Part shown: positions 1 to 8,205 of the stretch, in pieces
Numbering within the stretch: position 1 is the first letter of the stretch
Layout of the letters: each line of letters opens with the position of its first letter
Assembly: GCF_010727605.1 (NCBI RefSeq)
Contig: NZ_AP022568.1
Coordinates: 2,604,001-2,668,000 of the forward strand
Origin: Mycobacterium simiae
Lineage (GTDB): Bacteria; Actinomycetota; Actinomycetes; Mycobacteriales; Mycobacteriaceae
Direction: 5' to 3'
Length of the DNA: 64,000 bases
Made by a program: the position numbers and the translations under genes
Notes under the pieces: model-generated
Seen by the model: the letters and a program-made list of their open reading frames with translations, nothing else
Database searches by the model: none
Told to the model about the DNA's origin: nothing

Positions 1-481
1 GGCGCAGGCCGCGGACCGGTTCGCCACCGGGATCGCCCCGTGCGTGACGCATGCGCGGCAGGCCGGGGTGGCGCTGGCGCTGGAGAACGCCTCCGCCCTG
101 TACGCCGACATCCACCTCGCGCACACGCTGCGCGATGCCGTCGTGTTGGCCGAACGCAGCGAGGTGGGCGTCTGCATCGACCTGTTTCATTGTTGGGCGG
201 AAGGCGATTTCGACGCGATGGTGCAGCGTGCCCTGCCGCGCACCGAGCTGATCCAGCTCAGCGACTACGTCCTGGGTGATCGTGCCCTGCCGGGACGGGC
301 CGTCCCGGGCGACGGCGCGATTCCGATCCAGACGTTTCTCGCCCAGGCTCTGGCCGGCGGGTACCCGCACGGATTCGACCTGGAACTCATCGGGCCGCGC
401 ATCGACCGCGAAGGCGGCCTCGAATCGGCCCGGCGTGCCTGCAGCACCATCGGAGCCATGTTGGACAGATTGGGTGCGTGA
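1..481 (+). CDS. Sugar phosphate isomerase/epimerase-like TIM-barrel protein, C-terminal part
   Basis: The open frame is already running at the window edge (frame of base 2) and stops at 479-481, so only about the last 160 residues are seen. The visible part has the feel of the xylose-isomerase-like TIM barrel family: a strand carrying a Glu in the segment ALALENAS, a later strand VGVCIDLFH with Asp and His, and the final strand FDLELIGP with another Glu, the usual metal-binding positions. The substrate cannot be inferred. Its stop overlaps the next gene's GTG by four bases (GTGA), so the two are probably co-translated. Family assignment is by motif recognition only. Confidence 0.72.
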   Translation, partial: AQAADRFATGIAPCVTHARQAGVALALENASALYADIHLAHTLRDAVVLAERSEVGVCIDLFHCWAEGDFDAMVQRALPRTELIQLSDYVLGDRALPGRAVPGDGAIPIQTFLAQALAGGYPHGFDLELIGPRIDREGGLESARRACSTIGAMLDRLGA

Positions 482-1692
482 CAATGGCTTTCGGCGACGG
501 TGCACACGACGCGGCGCTGCGGGCGGCGTGGGCCGAATTCTGCACACGGTTGCAGCGGGCCGGCGATCAGGTGTTCAAGGACGCCAATGCCACCTCCGGA
601 GCGCAGCGGGTGGACGCGTTCCGCTTCCTGACCCAAAACCTGGGCCAGTCATTCGACCTGGCGCTCGAGACCCGCGACACCCAATACCCCGCGCTGCACA
701 CCTTCTGCGGGCCCACCCGCAAGCTCGGCGGCGACTGCGCCGACTTCACCTACCAGCAGGCCTGGATCGACGGGCGTTGCAGCTACCGGCTGTCCGGCAA
801 CCGCGGAACCGCACGGTTTTTCAACATCACCGTGCAAGGAGCGCGGGTCCCCGGGCCCGGCGTTCTGCATGAACCGTTCGGCGACACCCCAGAGGCCAAT
901 CTGTTCGGCCACCAACTCAGCCTCGGCGACACTGGTGACGTCGAGATCTACCTCGGCGGCCCCGAGCGCGGCCCCAACTGGTTGCCCACCACCGACAAAT
1001 CCCGAAAGTTGTTCATCCGTCAGGGCTTCGATGCGTGGGGCGAGCTACCGGCGCAACTACGCATCGAGCGGATCGACATGGCCACGCCCAAACCGCTGCC
1101 CACCCCCGAAACCATGGTCGACGCCATGGCCTGGGCCGGTGACTTCATCACCGGCCTGATGGCCGACTGGCCGGAGTTTCCGTTCACCTACGGCGGTGTG
1201 GATGCCGCACACCCGAACACCTTCCCGCGCGTCGGAGCGAGCGACGCGGACACCAAACGCGGCCGCGCCGCCGCCAACATGTATTGGGAGCTCGGCGACG
1301 ACGAGGCGCTGATCGTCGAATTCGACGCCCACGACGGCCTGTGGATGCTGACCAACATGGGGGTGTTTTTCAACAGCATGGACTACCTCTACCGGCCGGT
1401 GAGCTATACGCCGAGCCGCACCAGGGTGGACGGCGATGGACGCATCCGTCTGGTCATGGCGCATCGTGATCCGAATGTCCACAACTGGCTGGACACTCAG
1501 GGCTTCACGCGGGGAAACCTGACCTACCGTCACATGCTGGACGGCGAGCCCGCCGTGCTGGACACCAAAGTCATCAAGCACGACGACATTCCGCACGCGC
1601 TGCCGCCGGATACCGCCAGCGTTACCGCCGATGAACGCAGCTCTGCCATGTGGGAGCGATTCCACGGCATTCGCCGTCGGTATGTCCTCTAG
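478..1692 (+). CDS. DUF1214/DUF1254-like hypothetical protein
   Basis: A 404-codon frame opened by GTG at 478, with an alternative ATG six bases on. The product has no signal peptide or membrane span. It contains the stretch SRKLFIRQGFDAW, and its C-terminal half, rich in aromatic residues and Gly-Asn-Pro, resembles DUF1214-containing proteins of actinobacteria. The role is unknown. It sits in a tight co-directional run: coupled by GTGA to the isomerase-like gene before it, and its stop TAG shares a base with the GTG of the hydrolase after it. Translational coupling suggests a shared catabolic or detoxification function, which is inference. Confidence 0.75.
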   Translation: MTMAFGDGAHDAALRAAWAEFCTRLQRAGDQVFKDANATSGAQRVDAFRFLTQNLGQSFDLALETRDTQYPALHTFCGPTRKLGGDCADFTYQQAWIDGRCSYRLSGNRGTARFFNITVQGARVPGPGVLHEPFGDTPEANLFGHQLSLGDTGDVEIYLGGPERGPNWLPTTDKSRKLFIRQGFDAWGELPAQLRIERIDMATPKPLPTPETMVDAMAWAGDFITGLMADWPEFPFTYGGVDAAHPNTFPRVGASDADTKRGRAAANMYWELGDDEALIVEFDAHDGLWMLTNMGVFFNSMDYLYRPVSYTPSRTRVDGDGRIRLVMAHRDPNVHNWLDTQGFTRGNLTYRHMLDGEPAVLDTKVIKHDDIPHALPPDTASVTADERSSAMWERFHGIRRRYVL

Positions 1693-2618
1693 TGTCAAAG
1701 GCCGTGACCGAGATACCCGAAGACCACCTGGTCGGACTCTCCGAATTCTCGTTGCTGTCCGAAAACGCCGAGCAGGCCGGTGTCGCGGGTCCGCTGCCCG
1801 AGGTCACGCGCGTGGCAACCGAGACCGCGGCCGGCCGCGTCAGCGCGCTGCGCTGGGGCTCGGCGTCGCCGCGGGTGGTGTTCCTGCACGGTGGCGGGCA
1901 AAACGCGCACACCTGGGACACCGTCGTCGTCGGTCTTGGCCAACCGGCGCTGGCGGTCGACCTTCCCGGCCACGGACACTCCGGCTGGCGTGCCGACGGT
2001 GACTACTCGCCGCGGAACAACGCCGAGGCGGTGGCGCCGGCCCTGCGGGAGCTCGCGCCGGACGCCGACCTGGTCGTAGGCATGTCACTGGGCGGGCTGA
2101 CCGGGATCCGGGTCGGCGCGATAGCCCCCGACCTGGTACGCGAACTCGTGCTCGTCGACGTCACCCCGTCGGCGCTGCACCGGTACGCCGAGCTGACCAC
2201 CGAACAGCAGGGCACGGTCGCGCTGGTTCAGGGTGCGCGTGAATTTCCCAGCTTCCAGGCCATGCTCGACCTGACCGTCGCGGCCGCACCACACCGCGAC
2301 GTCAAGGCACTGCGCCGCGGCGTGTTCCACAACTCGCGCCGGCTCGACAACGGCAACTGGGCCTGGCGTTACGACGCCATCCGCGTCGTCCCCGACTTCG
2401 GCGACCTGTGGAACGACGTCGATGCACTGACTACGCCCGTCACCCTGGTCCGTGGTGGCTCGTCGCCGTTTGTGACAGACCACGACGCCGCCGAACTCGC
2501 CACCCGCGCAAGGTATTTCCGGCAGACGCATGTCGTCGAGAACTCCGGGCACTCGGTCCAAAGCGACCAGCCCCGAGCGCTGATCGATCTGTTGCGCGGG
2601 ATACTTGCTACCCACTGA
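1692..2618 (+). CDS. Alpha/beta hydrolase (Rv0045c-like esterase)
   Basis: A serine hydrolase of the alpha/beta fold, 308 codons from the GTG at 1692; a second GTG at 1704 is possible. The oxyanion motif FLHGGGQ, the strand ending AVDLPGHGHS, and the nucleophile elbow GMSLGG are in the usual order. The later Asp region and the C-terminal GHSVQSDQP supply the rest of the triad. The sequence closely follows what I recall of M. tuberculosis Rv0045c (298 residues), including NAEQAGV near the N-terminus and FHNSRRLDNGNW. That protein is a small-ester hydrolase of unknown physiological substrate. A gene for an F420-type oxidoreductase follows, as in M. tuberculosis. Confidence 0.92.
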   Translation: MSKAVTEIPEDHLVGLSEFSLLSENAEQAGVAGPLPEVTRVATETAAGRVSALRWGSASPRVVFLHGGGQNAHTWDTVVVGLGQPALAVDLPGHGHSGWRADGDYSPRNNAEAVAPALRELAPDADLVVGMSLGGLTGIRVGAIAPDLVRELVLVDVTPSALHRYAELTTEQQGTVALVQGAREFPSFQAMLDLTVAAAPHRDVKALRRGVFHNSRRLDNGNWAWRYDAIRVVPDFGDLWNDVDALTTPVTLVRGGSSPFVTDHDAAELATRARYFRQTHVVENSGHSVQSDQPRALIDLLRGILATH

Positions 2619-2645
2619 AAGACCGCGGCTCCTACGGTGGAAGCC

Positions 2646-3461
2646 ATGACCTCTGTCGATCGTCCCGTCCGCATCGGTGTGCAACTGCAGCCTCAGCACG
2701 CCCCGCAATACCGACATATCCGCGATGCCGTGCGCCGCTGCGAGGACCTAGGGGTCGACGTCGCCTTCACCTGGGATCACTTCTTCCCGCTCTACGGCGA
2801 TCCCGACGGCGCCCATTTCGAATGCTGGACCCTGCTGGCCGCGTGGGCCGAGCAGACGTCGCGCATCGAATTCGGTGCCTTGGTGACGTGCAACTCCTAC
2901 CGCAACCCGGAGTTGCTGGCCGACATGGCGCGCACCGTCGACCACATTTCCGACGGCCGGTTGATCCTGGGCATCGGATCGGGCTGGAAACAACGGGACT
3001 ACGACGAATACGGCTACGAGTTCGGCACGGCGGGCAGCCGGCTCGACGATCTGGCGGCCGCGTTCCCACGGATCACGTCGCGGCTGGCCAAACTCAATCC
3101 GCCGCCCACCCGCGACATCCCGATCCTGATCGGCGGCAAGGGTCCCCGCAAGACCCTGCGGCTGGTCGCCGAATACGGCGACATCTGGCACGGCTTTACC
3201 ACCATCGACACCTATCCGCAGGCGGCCGCCGTACTGGAAGAGCACTGTGCCGCCGTCGGGCGCGACCCGTCGACGATCGAAAGGTCGGCCGGTGTAGAGG
3301 ACAACACCGGTGTGCGCCGCGGCGAAGGCCTCGACGGGCTGATCACCAATGCCGAGGGCTTGGTTGCGTTGGGAGTGACGTTGCTGACCGTCGGCGTCAA
3401 CGGTCCCGATTACGACCTGAGCGCAGCCGAGGCATTATGCCGGTGGCGCGATACCCGGTGA
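2646..3461 (+). CDS. LLM-class F420-dependent oxidoreductase (Rv0044c-like)
   Basis: A 271-residue luciferase-like TIM-barrel enzyme that probably uses deazaflavin F420. Landmarks are the N-terminal RIGVQLQPQ strand, DVAFTWDHF, the TSRIEFGALVTCNSYRNP segment, LILGIGSGW and, near the C-terminus, PILIGGKGPRKTLRLVAEYGD, all typical of this family. The ATG at 2646 is preferred over an in-frame upstream codon at 2637 because it starts the conserved domain. The order hydrolase, oxidoreductase, GntR regulator, MarR regulator matches the M. tuberculosis Rv0045c-Rv0042c block in reverse. Substrate unknown. Confidence 0.9.
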   Translation: MTSVDRPVRIGVQLQPQHAPQYRHIRDAVRRCEDLGVDVAFTWDHFFPLYGDPDGAHFECWTLLAAWAEQTSRIEFGALVTCNSYRNPELLADMARTVDHISDGRLILGIGSGWKQRDYDEYGYEFGTAGSRLDDLAAAFPRITSRLAKLNPPPTRDIPILIGGKGPRKTLRLVAEYGDIWHGFTTIDTYPQAAAVLEEHCAAVGRDPSTIERSAGVEDNTGVRRGEGLDGLITNAEGLVALGVTLLTVGVNGPDYDLSAAEALCRWRDTR

Positions 3462-3467
3462 TGTGAG

Positions 3468-3479
3468 TTTGCCGGCAAA
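3468..3479. promoter_or_regulatory. 12-bp perfect palindrome upstream of the GntR gene
   Basis: TTTGCCGGCAAA lies a few bases after the oxidoreductase stop and about 95 bases before the GntR start. It is a perfect dyad of the size bound by GntR-type dimers. Whether it is an operator or a chance dyad cannot be told from one copy. Confidence 0.3.
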
Positions 3480-3573
3480 TCATCGGCGAAACACCTCAAC
3501 GAAGGCGAGCAGTCGTGAGAAACTTTCCTGCGCTGATCGCTGCAGCGGGGCCGAACCGACGTGAAAGAGGCGC

Positions 3574-4314
3574 ATGCCGAAGAAATATGGGGTCAAAGAA
3601 AAGGACCAGGTGGTGCACCATGTCCTGAACATGGTGCTGACCGGCAAGCTGCGCAGCGGTGACCGGGTCGACCGCAATGAGATCGCCGCCGGGTTGGGCG
3701 TCAGTCGTGTCCCGATCCAAGAGGCCCTGGTCCAACTCGAGCACGACGGCGTCGTGTCGACCCGTTACCACCGGGGCGCATTCGTCGAGCGGTTCGACGA
3801 GGCCACCGTCCTCGAGCATCACGAACTCGACGGCATGTTGAACGGCATCGCCTCGGCCCGTGCCGCGACCAGTCCGACGCCGCGGATCCTCGGCCAGCTC
3901 GATGCCCTGATGCGCGCGATGCGCGCCGCCAAAGACGCCCGTGCGTTTGCGGAGCTCACCACCGAGTACCGGCACACCGTCAATGACGAGTACGCCGGAC
4001 CACGGCTGCGCGCCACGATTCGCGCCTCGCAGAACCTCATCCCACGCGCGTTCTGGATGACGTATCAGAACAATCGCGACGACATGCTGCCGTACTACGA
4101 GGAGGAAACCGCGGCGATCCACCGTCACGATCCCGACGCCGCGCGGTCGGCGTGCGTCGGGCGCTCCTACCTGATGGCGCAGACGATGCTGGCCGAACTC
4201 TTCCGACGCAGGGTTTTCGCCGCGCCGGACGACCCCCGCCCGGTTGCTGCGCCCCCGCTGCACGTACTCGCGGCATCCGACGCCGTCTGCCCCGAACCGT
4301 CGTTGGCACTCTGA
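3574..4314 (+). CDS. GntR-family transcriptional regulator with FCD-like domain (Rv0043c-like)
   Basis: A 246-residue regulator. The N-terminal winged helix-turn-helix (about residues 10-75) contains [20 protein letters not shown] followed by [16 protein letters not shown], the diagnostic GntR signature. The rest is an all-alpha effector domain of the FadR/FCD type, with the helix pair around [10 protein letters not shown] and the tail [13 protein letters not shown]. Length matches Rv0043c as I recall it (244). It lies upstream of an amino-acid ABC transporter, which it may control; a palindrome in its own promoter is listed separately. Confidence 0.9.
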   Translation: MPKKYGVKEKDQVVHHVLNMVLTGKLRSGDRVDRNEIAAGLGVSRVPIQEALVQLEHDGVVSTRYHRGAFVERFDEATVLEHHELDGMLNGIASARAATSPTPRILGQLDALMRAMRAAKDARAFAELTTEYRHTVNDEYAGPRLRATIRASQNLIPRAFWMTYQNNRDDMLPYYEEETAAIHRHDPDAARSACVGRSYLMAQTMLAELFRRRVFAAPDDPRPVAAPPLHVLAASDAVCPEPSLAL

Positions 4315-4365
4315 AACCGGCGCTCGCCGCGCCGAGTCACCGCGCGATCGTTACGGTTGCGGGTG

Positions 4366-6159
4366 ATGATTCCGTGCGAAAGCCGGCGCGCAAAGCTGTT
4401 CGGCCTGGCCGCGACAATCCTGATCGTCTGCGGCTTGGTGATGGCCGGGCCCGCGCTCGCCGACAGAAACCAATGCGCACCAGGCGGAGCCAACAGCGCC
4501 GCCGCCCTGCCAAAGGGTTTGGCCACCCTCAACGACCTCGGTCGGGACGACGATCACACGACCCCCACCACCGCCCCGCTCAGTTCGGTCAACGTCGACG
4601 CGTTGGGCTTGGGCACCCCGGGGGTGCTCAACGTCGGCACCCTTTCGGATGCGCCACCGTCCACCTGCGTCGACGCCACCGGCACCTACAGCGGCTTCGA
4701 TAATCAGTTGCTGCGCGCGATGGCCAAAAAGCTGGGTCTACAAGTTCGTTTTGCCAGCACCGACTTTTCCGCGCTGCTGGCCGAGGTGGCCTCGCACCGC
4801 TTCGACATCGGTTCGGCGTCGGTAAAAGCTACCGCCGCCCGGCGTCATACCGTCGGGTTCACCAACGGCTACGACTTCGGCTACTACGCGCTCATCGTGC
4901 CGCCGGGGTCGCCGATCGATGACTTCGACGATCTGACGGCCGGGCAACGGATCGGCGTCGTGCAGGGCACCGTCGAGGAGGCCTACGTCGTCGAGACCCT
5001 GCACCTGCAGCCGGTGAAATATCCCGGGTTCGCCACCGTGTACGCCAGCCTCAAGACTCACCAGATCGACGCCTGGGTGGCCCCGGCCGCGCTGGCCGCC
5101 AACCTGATGCGGCCGGGCGACGCGGCGGTGGTGGTCGCGAACGCGTTCACGCCCGGAGACTTCGTCGCGTATGCGGTCGCCAATGACAACCCCGCGCTGA
5201 TCGCCGCATTGAACTCCGCGCTGGACGCGGTGATCGCCGACGGCACCTGGTCACAGCTGTACTCCCAATGGGTGCCACGCCAGCTGCCGCCCGGCTGGAA
5301 ACCCGGGTCAAAGGCTGCTCCCACTCCGCACTTACCCGACTTCGCCGCGATAGCGGCGAGTAACCATCGCGAGGTGGTTGGCCCGGCCGCGCCCAAATCC
5401 GCACTCGCGCAACTGCGTTCCCAATTCCTGGATTGGGACCTCTACAAGCAAGCCATCCCGGCGTTGCTGACGACTGGTCTGCCCAATACCTTGACCTTGA
5501 CCGTCAGCGCCAGCGTCATCGGGCTGGTCTTCGGCATGGTGCTGGCGATGGCCGGGTTGTCGCATTCGCGCTGGATGCGGTGGCCCGCGCGGGTCTATAC
5601 CGACATCTTCCGTGGGCTGCCCGAAGTGGTGATCATCCTGATCATCGGGATGGGCGTCGGCCCATTGGTGGGCGGGTTGACCGACAACAATCCCTACCCG
5701 TTGGGCATCGCCGCGCTGGGGTTGATGGCGGCCGCCTACATCGGCGAAATTCTGCGATCGGGTATCCAGAGTATCGACGCCGGCCAGCTGGAAGCGTCTC
5801 GCGCGTTGGGATTCAGCTACCCGGCCGCGATGCGTTTGGTGGTGGTGCCGCAAGGCGTCCGCCGGGTGCTGCCGGCGCTGGTGAATCAGTTCATTGCACT
5901 GCTGAAAGGTTCCGCGCTGGTGTACTTCCTGGGTCTGGTTGCCCGGCAGCGGGAGCTGTTCCAAGTGGGCCGCGACCTCAACGCGCAGACCGGCAATCTT
6001 TCACCGTTGGTGGCGGCGGGTCTGTGCTACCTGTTGCTGACAATTCCGTTGACGCATTTGGTGAACTACATTGACACCCGGCTGCGCCGCGGCACTCCCG
6101 CCAAGGAGGCCGAGGATCCCACGGTGGTCACCTCCACAGTCGGGCAGGGCATGACATGA
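4366..6159 (+). CDS. Fused periplasmic binding protein and permease of a polar amino-acid ABC transporter
   Basis: About 597 residues from the ATG at 4366; in-frame GTG 4363 and TTG 4357 are alternatives. An N-terminal signal segment ends in GPALA. Residues about 85-310 form a type 3 solute-binding domain (TGTYSGFDNQLL, RFDIGSASVKATAARR, GVVQGTVEEAY). A linker leads to a His/Glu/Gln-type permease domain, about 365-585, with several membrane spans and the EAA loop (QLEASRALGFSYPAAMRLVVVPQ). The fusion of receptor and channel on one chain is known in Gram-positive glutamine systems. The ATPase gene follows with a 4-base overlap. The substrate is probably glutamine or glutamate, by family only. 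Confidence 0.88.
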   Translation: MIPCESRRAKLFGLAATILIVCGLVMAGPALADRNQCAPGGANSAAALPKGLATLNDLGRDDDHTTPTTAPLSSVNVDALGLGTPGVLNVGTLSDAPPSTCVDATGTYSGFDNQLLRAMAKKLGLQVRFASTDFSALLAEVASHRFDIGSASVKATAARRHTVGFTNGYDFGYYALIVPPGSPIDDFDDLTAGQRIGVVQGTVEEAYVVETLHLQPVKYPGFATVYASLKTHQIDAWVAPAALAANLMRPGDAAVVVANAFTPGDFVAYAVANDNPALIAALNSALDAVIADGTWSQLYSQWVPRQLPPGWKPGSKAAPTPHLPDFAAIAASNHREVVGPAAPKSALAQLRSQFLDWDLYKQAIPALLTTGLPNTLTLTVSASVIGLVFGMVLAMAGLSHSRWMRWPARVYTDIFRGLPEVVIILIIGMGVGPLVGGLTDNNPYPLGIAALGLMAAAYIGEILRSGIQSIDAGQLEASRALGFSYPAAMRLVVVPQGVRRVLPALVNQFIALLKGSALVYFLGLVARQRELFQVGRDLNAQTGNLSPLVAAGLCYLLLTIPLTHLVNYIDTRLRRGTPAKEAEDPTVVTSTVGQGMT

Positions 6160-6896
6160 CCGTCGCGCGGACATCGGTTTCATTGGAGGCCAAGGACGTT
6201 CACAAGAAACTCGGCAGCGCACAGGTATTGCGCGGGGTGAGTTTCGAGGCACCCGCGGGGACCACAGTGGCCGTCATCGGACCGTCCGGTTCCGGGAAGT
6301 CGACATTGCTGCGGGCGCTGAATCGTCTGCACGAACCCGACAGTGGCGACATCCTGCTCGACGGGAGGTCCGTGCTGCGTGACGATCCCGACAAGCTGCG
6401 GCAGCGCATCGGGATGGTCTTTCAGAACTATTACCTGTTCCCTCATCTGAGCATCCTGAAAAACGTTGCGCTGGCGCCACGGAAATTGCGCGGATTGTCC
6501 GCCGACGCCGCCCGTGATGTCGCGCTGACGCAGCTGGACCGAGTTGGCCTGAAGCACAAGGCCAGTGCCCGCCCCAGTATGTTGTCCGGCGGGCAACAAC
6601 AACGCGTAGCGATCGCCCGTGCGCTGGCCATGGCGCCTCAGGTGATGTTCTTCGACGAAGCGACTTCGGCCCTGGACCCCGAAATGGTCAAGGGGGCGTT
6701 GCAACTCATCGCCGATCTCGGCGCCGCCGGCATGACGATGATCGTGGTGACCCACGAGATGGGTTTCGCCCGGTCGGCCTCCGACACCGTGGTGTTCATG
6801 GATCACGGCAAAGTCGTGGAATCCGGGCCGCCAGAGCGAATCTTCGAGGCGGCGGAGACCGAGCGGCTGCAGCGATTCCTTTCGCAAGTGCTTTGA
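6156..6896 (+). CDS. Amino-acid ABC transporter ATP-binding protein (GlnQ-like)
   Basis: A 246-residue ABC ATPase whose ATG overlaps the stop of the fused receptor-permease gene (ATGA). Walker A is GPSGSGKST (about residues 42-50), the Q-loop VFQNYYLFPH, the signature LSGGQQQRVAIARAL, Walker B VMFFDEATSALDPE, and the switch His in VVTHEMGFAR. It would energise uptake through the preceding protein, making a complete two-gene importer. No separate second permease gene is visible, consistent with a homodimeric fused permease. Confidence 0.93.
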   Translation: MTVARTSVSLEAKDVHKKLGSAQVLRGVSFEAPAGTTVAVIGPSGSGKSTLLRALNRLHEPDSGDILLDGRSVLRDDPDKLRQRIGMVFQNYYLFPHLSILKNVALAPRKLRGLSADAARDVALTQLDRVGLKHKASARPSMLSGGQQQRVAIARALAMAPQVMFFDEATSALDPEMVKGALQLIADLGAAGMTMIVVTHEMGFARSASDTVVFMDHGKVVESGPPERIFEAAETERLQRFLSQVL

Positions 6897-6960
6897 CGAG
6901 CTAAAAATAGTTGTCGTAGCTATCTCGTACCCTGCCCATATCGGGTTAGACTGCCGACTT

Positions 6961-7467
6961 ATGGCGGACAGCGAAGCCACCACTGCCGAAGTGACGGAGC
7001 TTGCGGAGGGATTGCACCGCGCGCTGTCCAAACTGTTTTCGATACTGCGCCGCGGCGACCCCAGCGGTGTCGTGGCGGGCGAATTGACTTTGGCGCAGCT
7101 GTCGATCCTCATCACCCTGCTCGATCAGGGTCCCATCCGGATGACAGACCTGGCGGCCCACGAGCGGGTGCGCACCCCCACCACGACCGTGGCGATCCGC
7201 CGGCTGGAGAAAATCGGTTTGGTGAAACGTTCTCGGGACCCGTCCGACCTACGTGCGGTGTTGGTCGACATCACCCCGCGGGGCCGGGCGGTGCACGCCG
7301 AGTCGCTGGCCAACCGGCACGCCGCACTGGCCGCCATGCTCAGCCAACTCACCGAGGAGGAGCTGAACACGCTGACCGCGGCGCTGGCACCGCTGGAGCG
7401 GTTGGCCTCCGGCGAACCGACGTCGGGTCCCGCGGGAGGGGAATCCCCCGCGCGCAAGCGCGCGTGA
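6961..7467 (+). CDS. MarR-family transcriptional regulator (Rv0042c-like)
   Basis: A 168-residue winged-helix regulator starting at ATG 6961. The typical core runs through LTLAQLSILITLLDQGPIRM, the recognition helix RVRTPTTTVAIRRLEKIGLVKR, and the wing DPSDLRAVLVDITPRGR. A C-terminal helix completes the dimer interface. It stands about 65 bases after the ABC ATPase and before an SDR gene on the same strand. Just upstream, ATAG-N9-CTAT at about 6906-6922 is a weak candidate for autoregulation. Ligand unknown. Confidence 0.9.
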   Translation: MADSEATTAEVTELAEGLHRALSKLFSILRRGDPSGVVAGELTLAQLSILITLLDQGPIRMTDLAAHERVRTPTTTVAIRRLEKIGLVKRSRDPSDLRAVLVDITPRGRAVHAESLANRHAALAAMLSQLTEEELNTLTAALAPLERLASGEPTSGPAGGESPARKRA

Positions 7468-7524
7468 AAGTACCTGCTCCACAGTAGTTTTCAGGGACAT
7501 TGGCGCTGCCCGTAAACTGGCCGC

Positions 7525-8205
7525 ATGCCAACTGCACTCATCACCGGAGCCGGCGGCGGCATCGGTTCTGCGATCGCCACGGCGCTGGCGCCTACCCACA
7601 CGCTGCTGCTGGCCGGTCGACCCTCCGAACGGCTCGACGCCGTCGCGCAGCGACTCGGCGCCACCACCTTCCCCCTGGATCTGACCGATGTCGCCGAGAT
7701 CGAGTCGGCGTGTGAGGTGGTCGACGAACTCGACGTCCTGGTGCACAATGCGGGACTTTCCATCCCGGCCCGGGTCGCGGAGTCGGACATTGGCCAGTGG
7801 CGAGCTACCTTCGAGGTGAATGTCTTTGGGGCGGTGGCACTTACGCTGCAGTTGCTGTCGGCCCTGCGGAGCGCCCGCGGCCAGGTGGTTTTCATCAACT
7901 CCGGGGCGGGGCGGGCGGCGCTGTCGGGGATGGCGTCCTACTCAGCCAGCAAGTTCGCGCTGCGCGCGTTCGCCGATGCGCTGCGCGCCGACGAGCCGGA
8001 CCTGCGGGTCACCACGATCTTCCCGGGTCGCACCGACACCGGCATGCAGCGCGACCTCATCGCGTACGAGGGCCGCGAGTACGACGCGGCCGCATTCCTG
8101 CGACCCGAAACCGTCGCCGCCGCAGTCGCGCACGCGGTGGCTACACCACGCGACGGGCACCTACACGAGGTTGTGCTACGCCAAGCGGCTAGACCACCAG
8201 GTTGA
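7525..8205 (+). CDS. Short-chain dehydrogenase/reductase
   Basis: A 226-residue classical SDR. The nucleotide site TGAGGGIGS lies at residues 7-15, the structural NAG motif in [14 protein letters not shown], catalytic Ser in VFINSGAGR, and the Tyr-Lys pair in [11 protein letters not shown]. The Arg of LLAGRPSER after strand 2 favours NADP(H). Its last 17 bases overlap the end of leuS on the opposite strand. I do not recall an SDR at this position in M. tuberculosis, so it may be lineage specific. Substrate unknown. Confidence 0.92.
   Translation: MPTALITGAGGGIGSAIATALAPTHTLLLAGRPSERLDAVAQRLGATTFPLDLTDVAEIESACEVVDELDVLVHNAGLSIPARVAESDIGQWRATFEVNVFGAVALTLQLLSALRSARGQVVFINSGAGRAALSGMASYSASKFALRAFADALRADEPDLRVTTIFPGRTDTGMQRDLIAYEGREYDAAAFLRPETVAAAVAHAVATPRDGHLHEVVLRQAARPPG

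Noticed and set aside
1057..1698. Long minus-strand open frame under the DUF1214-like gene
   Set aside because: It is the mirror of a well-supported plus-strand gene; composition shows the typical Ala/Arg/Gly/His shadow of GC-rich codons and no domain.
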